Assembly (NCBI GenBank): GCA_907163375.1
Contig: CAJQUW010004740.1
Coordinates: 139,501-203,500, forward strand
Length of the DNA: 64,000 bases
Direction of reading: 5' to 3'
Origin: Prostheceraeus crozeri
Taxonomy: Eukaryota > Platyhelminthes > Polycladida > Euryleptidae
In this document: piece by piece, positions 37,482 to 46,751 of the stretch
Numbering within the stretch: the first letter of the stretch is position 1
How the letters are laid out: every line of letters starts with the position of its first letter
Position numbers and translations under genes: made by a program
Notes under the pieces: model-generated
Database searches by the model: none
The model's input: only the letters and a program-made list of their open reading frames with translations
What the model was told of the DNA's origin: nothing

Positions 37482-37628
37482 CTTTGGCAGCCTCTCATCT
37501 ATACTCGTATGTTGTCAGTGGAAAGGCGGGTTCAGCCGCAAAAGAATCAGAGATTAGGAAGACTTTGGAATATGAAACTCTCATGGGCTGTCATGCGACT
37601 TTAGGGGAGCTTCAATTGAGACTCTTCA
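37482..37628 (+). CDS. Possible coding segment, unassigned
   Basis: After an acceptor-like CCTTTGGCAG, a plus-strand frame reads SHLYSYVVSGKAGSAAKESE, then IRKTLEYETLMGCHATLGEL. Its balanced composition is unlike the AT-rich flanks. It runs directly into a palindromic MITE at 37,629, so if it was an exon its 3' side is interrupted or ends there. I do not recognise the family. Confidence 0.25.
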
Positions 37629-37831
37629 GGTCCATTCACACCAGACGCGGAGGGGAGCGACGGGGAGCTTCCTCAAGTGACCAGAATTTTCGTCCAGAAC
37701 CTTAATAAACGCATGGACTGTTCACACCGGACGCGGCGCAGTCTCTGTGTGAACGGCCACATTGGTTTATTAAGGTCCTGAACGAAAATTCTGGACACGT
37801 GAGGACGCGCCCCGTCCGGTGTGAATAGACC
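37629..37831. mobile_element. Palindromic MITE, 203 bp
   Basis: Ends GGTCCATTCACACCAGACGC and GGTCTATTCACACCGGACG face inward. The inversion continues through CAGAATTTTCGTCCAGAACC and CTTAATAAAC to near the centre, so transcripts would fold into one long hairpin. GC-rich ends. No certain target duplication; a Harbinger- or hAT-derived MITE is most likely. Confidence 0.7.
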
Positions 37832-38053
37832 ATGGCCACATAGGTGCCACCATTCGACAGATCAGAAGCAAGTCAGATGACCCTCCAACAACGGTCCAAA
37901 TAACTCAACGATTGAGTCTTAATGTACAGTGTGGTAATTCAGTCAGAAGAAGCCTCTATCGAACTTAATTATTGATGCCTCCATTTTTCTTGATTAGAGA
38001 TGGTGGCTACTGGCTGAATGGCCACATTTTGCATTTTCAGTAATATGATTCTT

Positions 38054-38346
38054 GTTGAGATTAAAGGACCAGACATTATGAGTTGGATGAGAGAAGTCCT
38101 TTTTGTATTGATAAAATACAGCCTTATTAGTACGAGGCCTTTCGGACGCAACAAGCGACCATCATCAGGTGCAGGCAGTCATGAAACTGAACATCAGTTG
38201 ATCAGTTCAGCAATGTGGCATGATCAACTGATGTTCAGTTTCATGACTGCCTGCACCTGATGATGGTCGCTTGGTGCGTCCAAAAGGCCTCGTACTAATA
38301 AAGCTGTATTTTATCAATACAAAAAGGACTTCTCTCATCCAACTCA
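38054..38346. mobile_element. Penelope-like element tail, second palindromic insertion
   Basis: Two inverted arms of exactly equal length, 38,079-38,204 and 38,221-38,346 (126 bp each), with a 16-bp spacer. The insertion is flanked by an 11-bp direct repeat, ATATGATTCTT (38,043-38,053 and 38,347-38,357). Each arm ends with a PLE-type 3' end: the hammerhead core, then TACTAATAA, then TATTTTATCAATAC. There is no protein-coding part. The arms differ at only a few positions. The sequence is unrelated to the palindrome at 3.2 kb apart from the shared motif order. Fossil. Confidence 0.75.
38140..38168 (-). ncRNA. Hammerhead-like core with intact boxes
   Basis: On the minus strand, CTGATGA is followed by TGGTCGC, a short loop, GCGTCC and GAAAGG. 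Stem II forms GGUCGC with GCGUCC across one U-U mismatch. The mirrored copy at 38,257-38,285 has the last box changed to AAAA. Confidence 0.6.
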
Positions 38347-38426
38347 ATATGATTCTTATTTCCATTAGGGTAAATCCACTGAGAGCGCCCACTTTCTTGT
38401 CTTTGCAAATTGAACCAGTTAATATA

Positions 38427-39489
38427 CAGGGTGTCCGTAAATTCGCTTGACTTTTAAATTGAATATCTACATGAGAAAGCAATAAACTATTTTATCACAA
38501 TCCATGTTATATTGCTCAACATAAAGGGGAATTTACGAATCTAACAGTAAGAAGCCAATATTTCATGATTAAAATGTTCAAATCAAGTGTTCGAAATGAT
38601 TGCCATCGCAATCAATCACTGCAGTCAATCGCCGAATAATATCGAAAACACCAGCGGCAAGTTCTTCGCGTGTGACTTCATTGCAGATATCAGTGATCTT
38701 CTCACTCACTGGTCCAGGCTTTGTGGCTTACCATGCATGATGGTATATCTTCGCTTTCATCCATCCCCAGAACCGAAAGTCGAGAGGATTCAAATCATGT
38801 GAACGTGGACGCCACTTTTGGTCACATCCTCGACTTATCACGCGATCACCAAAAGTCTGCACGAGGAAGTTTCGTACCTTTGTTGCAAAGTGGGGTGGGG
38901 CACCATCTTGTATACAGGTGGACAATTTGCGCTTTTGCGCAAGTTGAGGACGCACGTGCTCCTTAAGCATCTGGAGATAGGAATCAGCTGTCTCTGTGTT
39001 GGAGAAGAAAAAAGGTCGTAGTACAAACTTAGCAGAAAATCCCATCCAGACACATCACTTAGGTGAATGAAGGCATTTTGAGATGCCTGTTGATGGCTTA
39101 ACATCTGACCAGATGCGGCAATTGTGCGTGTTAACGATCCCATCGAGTGAAAAATACGCCTCGTCAGACCAGACAATGTCATCGATTACATTCTGATTGT
39201 CGAGAAGCCAACTCGCTAACTCACAGCGCTTTGAGTTTAACATTTACTGAAACTGAAATGAATTCACCAAAGCTTAAGAACTATAATTGCACATATAATG
39301 TTCATTACAAAAATGACTGCATATAGAATGTAAAATTTAAGCAGTTAAATAATCGAATATTCATTTCTTACTGTTAGATTCGTAAATTCTCCTTCATGTT
39401 GCGTAATATAAGTGTTTCTGACGTAAACGTTTATTGTTTACTCATGTAGATATTCAATTTAAAAGTCAAGCGACTTTACGGACACCCTG
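38427..39489 (-). mobile_element. Tc1/mariner-superfamily element with long inverted ends
   Basis: Bounded by TA dinucleotides (38,425-38,426 and 39,490-39,491). Inverted ends begin CAGGGTGTCCGTAAA. The first 50 bp of the two ends differ at a single base, and weaker similarity continues to about 130 bp, including AATTTACGAATCTAACAGTAA. The transposase gene lies inside on the minus strand. At 1,063 bp the element is shorter than a complete relative would be, because the N-terminal part of the gene is missing. Confidence 0.9.
38578..39243 (-). pseudogene. Mariner-like (IS630 superfamily) transposase, N-terminally deleted
   Basis: The catalytic core is clear: VWSDEAYFSLDG (first Asp), then CIQDGAPPHFATKVRNFL (second Asp), then RSHDLNPLDFRFWGWMKAKI (third acidic residue, 36 residues after the second). 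The C-terminal block DGNHFEHLI, typical of this transposase branch, ends at the stop at 38,578-38,580. The DNA-binding N-terminus should precede 39,243, but only about 110 bp separate that point from the inverted-end region, so it has been lost. One in-frame TGA (39,055-39,057) interrupts the core, and at least two frame changes lie between 38,600 and 38,727. Not functional. Confidence 0.85.
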
Positions 39490-39954
39490 TATGTAGATCG
39501 GATTCAGTCTAGATTTAAAAATGAACGGCATGCTCCTAGGTTTCTAAATTAAGAGGAAATAATTTGCATTTTTGGCATTCCATAGATATAGGACAGCGCA
39601 AAAATAGAAAATATAGCAAAACACCTGTCCAAAATTAAAACAACAGCTTTTGCCCGCTTAAAAGCAGAGCAAATATTAAGGTACTACTCCTTACAAATAA
39701 TTTAGGCGCATAGTTCTTGATCCGAAGAATACATGCTGAGCATTTTTTATCAATATAAAGAATGTCTGTTTTTGTACGAGCTATGAATGAATGTGTCTTT
39801 GATTTTATTTGTCCCTTAACCGACGCTTTAAATACAAAAAATGGTTCTACATTAAAATAAGTTGTTGTGCCTTTCATTATCATGATATTCGTAAAATTCG
39901 CTCAATTTTAAGGTAGAATAGCACTTTTATAAAAATATTTCAGACCCAAAATTC

Positions 39955-40768
39955 ACTCAAAAAAGTATATGTATACAGTGAAAATTTTTATATGAAAAGA
40001 TCGTGTTTTTTGCGGATATTACGTTCTCGTGATCCAAAAAATTATTTGAGCACTTTTGAAAAAAGTCAAAATTTGCCAATTTATATACTACCGAGATGAC
40101 TCTTCTACATAAGTAGTATGAAAGAAGTTGGATACCTGAAGGAATGAATATTTGCTAATAAGCATCATAACTAAGCGGAAATTAAGCTGATTATCTAGGG
40201 AGTTTCATGATCCGTATTATAATGAAAGTCTTGATGAAAAAGTCGTGATATTATTCGTGCTTTCTTGGCTGAAATTTCAAGTTTTTAATTCAATTTTCAC
40301 CGGCATGATTTTATGATTCACTAAATTCATGCTTCATTTCTTGAATCTGAATAGTGATGTGGACCCATGTACATCATTCAAAGTTAATTGAAATAATTGT
40401 CTTTGATAATGTGATTTTTTGCCAGTGGTAGGTTGCCTGTGATATGATCACGCTTAAGAAAATGTTCTTGAAGGTTGAGCATGAAAGTAATAGGAACCCA
40501 TCGAATTGCTAATTTAACAAGCATTAAATCTCCAAGGCTGTCATGAACTGAGAACCTGTAAAATACCATCATTTCTTCTGCATTGCAATCATGATCATTC
40601 AATTCCGTGGTAATTTCTGCAAAACTGCAAAAATTTGCATATATCACATTTAGCGACAACACCACCTGTATCTCCGTCGAGTTCATTTAATAAAATCGAA
40701 AGTGTATACACATTGGGGATTTAATTAATGCAGAGTTACCAATCTACCTGACATAACTACTCTATGGG
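39955..40768 (-). mobile_element. 830-850-bp hAT family, copy R3
   Basis: Reverse-orientation homologue of the elements at 22,848 and 27,280. It is collinear from CTACTCTATG at its right end to AAAAAAGTATATGTATACAG at its left. The last 30-40 bp of the far end are missing or diverged, so no target duplication is seen. Confidence 0.75.
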
Positions 40769-40877
40769 ACAAAATTTGATCAAAATGTGGGCGTTTTCAG
40801 TGGTTTTACTCATTAATGAACATAAATATTTATTCTCATACAATTCAAAATTACATGCAAGTTTCTTTATTTTTCAG

Positions 40878-41050
40878 AGAAGTTGTTGCTCCAGTCTTCT
40901 CGATGCGGAATTTATCGCTAGCTCGATTTGATTTTTTCATTGAAGGATCGGCTTCTCCACTTCCTCTCGACGTTGAAACATTGCATCTTGCTGGCAGTGT
41001 AATAATCGTGAAAAGTCGCCACAAGTCAACTTCCCCTCAGCCATCTCCTC
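40878..41050 (+). CDS. Possible internal host exon
   Basis: A 173-bp open segment starts after a strong acceptor (TTTCTTTATTTTTCAG) and ends at a consensus donor, GTGAGT, at 41,051. Composition is more balanced than in the flanks. It reads EVVAPVFSMRNLSLARFDFF, then IEGSASPLPLDVETLHLAGS, VIIVKSRHKSTSPQPSP. It begins and ends out of codon phase, as internal exons often do. I recognise no domain. It may belong to a host gene with long introns; no partner exon is certain in the window. Confidence 0.4.
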
Positions 41051-41491
41051 GTGAGTATTATTTAATTTTATACAGGAAGAAAGCTCTTCTCCGTTTTCTT
41101 CTTGTTCTCAATATTGGAGTTCTAGCTATTGGACGCAAGAATCTTTATTGACATTAACGAGCTAGAGAAGTGAGGATCAACCATAAACTATTGCGAAAAC
41201 TTTAATACTCCGCATGATTGCTGCGGACACATTTTGAAATATTTTTTTACTCCTTAAGCACCAAGCTCTTAAAGTCGAGTATCTTATGAGGATGAAATGG
41301 TGAGGCGCATGATTGCTATTAATTTCGAATCATTTGATCAAGTAATGCTAATGACAAAACGCTGGCTTCATCAGGATATTTATTCCGACTTGTCCACTGG
41401 ATCAGCAAGCCCCCTTCCTGCTTCCAAAAAGAACTTAATTTGGCAAAAGTGAGTAACGCCAAATTTGTGTCAAATTTACAATTTTGATATT

Positions 41492-41646
41492 GCTTGGAAG
41501 GTGCTGACACAGTCAGACTTACGGAGCGTTGTAGTATTTTAAGTCCGGATGCCCTTCCTGCCGACTTCCAATGACACCTTCGGGGCTCGACCTCTGGACC
41601 AAAAGATCGCTAGGCCAAGCACTTAAACAGTGTGCCACGGAGACCG
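41492..41646 (-). repeat. tRNA-headed SINE with perfect target duplication
   Basis: Minus-strand order: GGTCTCCGTGGCACACTG head with an A-box-like region, B box AGGTCGAGCCCC (plus 41,582-41,593), then the body motif GGCAGGAAGGGCATCCGG. It is flanked by a perfect 13-bp duplication, CAATTTTGATATT (41,479-41,491 and 41,647-41,659). The body motif recurs in SINE and LINE tails of several invertebrate groups, which suggests mobilisation by a partner LINE with the same 3' end. The intact duplication implies a fairly recent insertion. Confidence 0.85.
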
Positions 41647-41929
41647 CAATTTTGATATTACTGTAATAATAAAAATGATTAGTGTTGTCATTATTATCAG
41701 AGATATATTTCATTCATTTATCTTTGATTTTGTAAGAAATATTATGAATTTATGGCTATATAACTATATCTAACAAATTTATAAATGTCAAAATTCTTTT
41801 TACACATGTGAAACCTTGCTAAAGGAAGCTCATGATGCAATTTCTGTGCTTTTTGGCCGGCATTAATGGCGAATAATGAGAAAATCATCGTCATCAAGAA
41901 GTGACTTAATGTGCAGCAGGATGAGCCCA

Positions 41930-42645
41930 AACTTCTCGCAGAGAGAACGATCATGTTAGTTGATCGACTTCGAGTCTATTTAAAACCCATCTTCAGGACA
42001 GTACAATGAAAGAGACAACAGTTTTTATGCATAATTCATGGTCAATACAATTCACTAAAAGATGCTAAAATTAGAACATTGGAGAGGCACAGATGAAGAG
42101 TTCGCATTTATTCGTACAAGCACTTGATCTGATGGGGTGCGATACGGTTGTGACCACTTTTGAACAAAACGTTGAAGTCCTCTTGGCTATCTTCATGTGG
42201 ATGACAACTCATCTCGGTAGGGACTGGTTTTCTTCTCAAATTTTCAATCACTCTCATGATGATGTGTCTCACCAATATAACAGTTTGATCACTGTCTACA
42301 TGTATAGCAATGCATCATGTTGGATGCTAGACACGGAACAGCTTCATCTTTATAAGGAATAATTGCTGAAGTCCTGAAAGTTTTAAGTGACCTGTATTTT
42401 AGCGACGCTTTAATTTAAAATTCATGTAGAGTTAATTATTTAGACACTTTTTAAGGTTTCACGTTCATTGATCTTCATCTGTGCCTCTCCGCATGTTCTG
42501 ATTTTAGCATCTTTTAGTGAATTGTATTGACTATGAATTATGTATAAAAACTGTTGTCTCTTTCATTGTGCTGTCCGGAAGATAGGTTTTAAGTAAACTT
42601 TTAAGTTGATCAACGAACATGGTCGCTCTCTCAGCGAGACTTAAT
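41930..42645. mobile_element. Element with long inverted termini (C)
   Basis: Arms of about 170 bp, roughly 41,933-42,103 and 42,473-42,644, share AATGAAAGAGACAACAG, CACTAAAAGATGCTAAAAT and GGAGAGGCACAGATGAAG. They bracket about 370 bp. Arm identity is high, about nine in ten by eye. The interior carries an open frame of 89 codons without a recognisable domain. Non-autonomous, superfamily unassigned. Confidence 0.7.
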
Positions 42646-44312
42646 TTGTGGTTGTATTTCAAAATAAATTTATAGTTCAGAATTTGCTACAAAATAACCA
42701 ACAAAATCTGTGTTGGCTAACAGTCTTAGCATTGGATTTACGACTATCTTGTTGCTGTGACTATTTTGCAAAGTGACTTGCTTGCTACTTTCTTTACTCA
42801 TTTTCGTATCCTTAATTTCCCAAAATTGATTCCGTCGTCAATAACTCTGTCCAATTGTCACATGTTCGATGTCAACCTTCATCAATGCAGACTATTATCA
42901 ATATTAAACAAAGTATTCCGTATATTCATCAATTACATGTTTGAACGTTTAGAGCGACTGCTAAATTGAACTTGACTTAAACAATAAAACTCTATAACAC
43001 AATCGCAAATATTTTCGGTGTGACTATTGCCAATAAACTGCATGAACTTACTCAGGTCGCAAACTTTGCAAAGACATATGTGGTAAGTGTTAAGAGCAGA
43101 TTTAGTTTATCTGCAGCAATTGCGGTATTGAAATAAGAGGGTGAATGTAAGTCTAAGCTAATTTTGGAGTTCAAGTTTTAGATAGTTATGTCAAGTTCAG
43201 ATAAGAAGCGTTGATCACTCTTATGGCTAAGGAAGACATGGTCAAGCAGCTGTGGTAGCACGGAATTGCTTTTTTTGTTACCAAGAGTACGGGTTTTAGC
43301 AGTGGTTGCTCTAGAGGTCTAACTCTCAATACCTAGAAAGTACGAGTAGATGCAATTGCTTCATGATTTTTATTTGAGGCAAGACTGTTCCTATTGCGAA
43401 GTGCATGCACAGATAAATTTGGTTTCCGGTCAACGCAAAATTTGATGGTCAAAGATAATTGCAGCAATGGATTTAATCGGTAAAGCACAATGGTTTAGTG
43501 CTCGACTTGTGATCTATTAGCAGTTTTGTCGAGCCAGGACAGTGTCCGCAAAGTTGTGCAAAGTTTGGCACTGTCCAAGCTCCGCTACAAGTGTGGCGCA
43601 AAATAATCCGGCCCAGCAAGTATTTCTGCAGATAGAGAAGTTGAAAATGAGACTTTCGACGAGTGTAGATTTCACCTTATGTATTCAAGTACTGTTGTCT
43701 GTAAAGCTAAGCGTTACATTTAGATTTAGCAAGCCTTCTGCCATCAGCAAACACAACATTTTGGCCAATTCTAACTGCCATCTCGCATACGTCGCCAATA
43801 ATAACACATACAAATCATGGAAATAACTTGAAGACATTGTGACCATAAAATTGTGGCTCTAGACGTAATTAGACCTTTCACGTATGACCTTTTACACGGC
43901 AAACATGGAAAATTTCATTTTTATCGAAAAACTCAATCTGCTTCCCATTCGAGTTACATGTCTGTTTCTTTTATCCTGTCTGGTACCGGATAGAACTCTG
44001 GAACGGAGCACACAGATTCCATAGGGTTTGTATAATTCTATTAAAGTCCCATTTTTGTCCTCGTTCCATGCAGAAGTCCGTGTTGGCGACCGATGTAAAT
44101 GCATCTAAGTTTGAGAACAGGAAGTAGAGTTCTCGTCGTATTCATTGTATTTGGATCGGTTAAATTAGGAATTTGGGCCGTGCTTGGACCAAACTTTTCT
44201 AATACTGTTTTACAGATTATGGCCCCGTTTCATTGTCGCTACCACAATAGTAATATGAAGGGCACAACCCTCGTAGTCGCTTTGAAAAATAGATGAGCTT
44301 AAATTTATCTTA
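42646..44312. other. No gene recognised
   Basis: AT-rich spacer. At about 43,483-43,550 a weak tRNA-like pair of boxes (AATGGTTTAGTGCTCG and TTGTCGAGCCAGG) hints at a decayed SINE. The following 43,530-43,680 is GC-richer but unidentified. Confidence 0.4.
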
Positions 44313-44320
44313 ATTCACGC

Positions 44321-44576
44321 CATAGAAATAAACTGTTTATCTGAAGTTCGCTAGAATGGAAATTGACTCAAGGTCGCGGCACATCCGGGGGAACTAAGTT
44401 GGGGCATGAAGAACCAATTAAAACCTTCGATTTACTCATGTGACTGATTCTAACCCAATGATACAGACGTTGGCAGGTGCATCTAAGTGAAAATGCGTGC
44501 GATTTATGTGCCGTTATTGTGCATTGCATGAAACTTAATTTCCATTCTAGAGGTTTTATTGTTGTCAATTTCTATG
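44321..44576. mobile_element. 256-bp hAT MITE family, copy 3
   Basis: Same length and orientation as copy 1. Ends CATAGAAAT and ATTTCTATG, with a perfect 8-bp duplication, ATTCACGC (44,313-44,320 and 44,577-44,584). Very similar to copy 1 and so of comparable, recent age. Confidence 0.85.
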
Positions 44577-44584
44577 ATTCACGC

Positions 44585-46550
44585 AGTGTAATATATCTAT
44601 GTTGAGCAACAAGGTGCAGCTAAATGATGATGTTTGATTCGATATCGACAAAATGGAAGTCGTACACAATGATAACTCATTTCATGAACAGCAGAATGCA
44701 CATGTTCATCCTTTGATCTTTAAAAGAAAATTATCGAACCGATGTGGTAAAAGGTCACAGATTCTTCTTCATCACAAAATTGTAATTATTTTGAAATAAA
44801 ATACGATGATTTAAGCAAATTTTACTGCCTGAAAGACTCGTAAAATCAGCTAATTACTTAGTTACAAAATATTAATTTTGTGTGAAATCATTGTGAGCAG
44901 CTTTAGGTACCCATATATTTCTGAGGTATTATGGCAAGCTGTTGGTTCAGTATAGGCATAGGCAGGTACTAGATTCCCTTTATTTTCAGGAAATGAACAC
45001 CATTTTTCGTTTGAATGACTATAGAATAGTCATTATACGTAGAGGATTTACGATGTGTAATTAACGCCCGAAGATACTTAAAATTGCGTTGATTTAGATG
45101 GCGTGATTTTGATTAGTTCATCAAGTCATCAGTAGAACTTTCTCGGTGACATTACATTTCAATGACCTTCTCAATAACAAATGTGCTTGTGAGGTTTTCC
45201 CAATGTTATGATTCTAACGAATTGGAATGTAAACAATGCGTTAAAATCAAATCTCAAATTGGTATTTATTTCACGATTCGAAATAAACCAATTGGAGGCA
45301 TCTGCTTATATAGCCTTCTCTCTAATTTTCATGATTTTTCACTTAACCTGCAAGCAAACTTTCACGGCAAACTGGTGTAAGATTGTAAGTGAAACTTCCA
45401 GTTTCGTCAGAAAATCAATTGGAAAGTTTATGAAGCCATTCGATATCCTGTCAAGCTATTGAGAGAGGCAATTTGGAAAGTTCGCTAGGTTTTTTATTCG
45501 TCAAAACGCCATTACAAGAATACTTCGCAGGATTATGCTGCGTTGAAACGCGCATTTTTTATTTAACAATGCATCGATGCCTTCCCCCAACTTGTTTGCA
45601 TTCCATCTCCGTAATTTTGAGCGAAATACTTTTCTTAACGAATTCAATCAAATGTAGATCTCAAACACTAGCATTCCTCGGAAACGCTCCGTGAAATAAA
45701 CACATGGAATTCATTTAACAAACTATTTTTCTAGAAGGCATGCATTTATGATATAAAACAAACAGCTCTATCTTCCATCAAATTGATATAGAAATTCTGA
45801 ATATAAATTCAAGAATAATGAAGAAATTTCTCCTTGATCTGGTTTAGCCAGAAATGTCCGAAGACCGACATTTCTCAGGTTTTGCCAAATTGGTCCACAG
45901 ATAAGTTCATTCCGTCAGAATCTCTAGTCAATTCATTTAAACTCAAAAGCTTGCATATATCTGCTATTGTATGTTCATTGTGGCAACAAAATGCGCGGAA
46001 CTGTGTAAAAAACATGCGAGCTATATGCATGTCATACAACTGCATGTAATTTTTGCTTCATTAAATTACAGGCCGAAGCCTTTCACTCCAGCGCTTAGGT
46101 GTGTGCATGAATGAGGGAAATAAACCTAAAATATGTACGAGTATGTTATCAGTTTGTAGCAGTCACCACGCATCAGTTAGTAATGAATTATTTTCTACTG
46201 TCCAACGATGGAACCGGTCATCGAGTCATGCTGCAATATTCGGTTATCGGGATACTATAATGCTGTTACGAGTTCACCAATTCTGTTATTAGATCAACGA
46301 AGAGTAATACACACATATACATGAGTGCACAAGTCGCTTGTTAGTCATGAACGATTCAGTTAAAAATGAATTCTAAATTTAGATTTGGGGCAGCATCTGT
46401 AGACGTTCATCCCACTCATAGTAAAAAATCAATAGCTGAGATCCAATGGTAATGTTTTCTTGCCAATGAAGATGCATTACCTTTAAAATGATTAGAATAA
46501 ATACATTATATATCGAGCGCTTCATAAAAATGGATTGCCTCCTTACTTGT
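44585..46550. other. No gene recognised
   Basis: AT-rich DNA with short open frames only. No repeat ends or RNA genes seen. Confidence 0.5.
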
Positions 46551-46751
46551 TTCAAAAGTAGAAATAAGCAAAAAACTCTCCCTAGTGAGTAACTGCCGAT
46601 GTTTTTATAAATATAAAATTTACAGATGTAAAAAACATGTATGCCGACGCTTCACGTCAAGACGCCTAGTCGTGGCAGCATATTTTTACATCTGTAAATT
46701 TTATATTTATGAAAACATCGGAAGAGTTTTTTGCTCATTTCTACTTTTGAA
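46551..46751. mobile_element. Hairpin MITE, about 200 bp
   Basis: The outer ends TTCAAAAGTAGAAAT and ATTTCTACTTTTGAA are inverted. Inside, CCGATGTTTTTATAAATAT and ACAGATGTAAAAA blocks repeat in inverted order to within about 50 bp of the centre. No coding capacity. Target duplication not evident. Confidence 0.7.
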
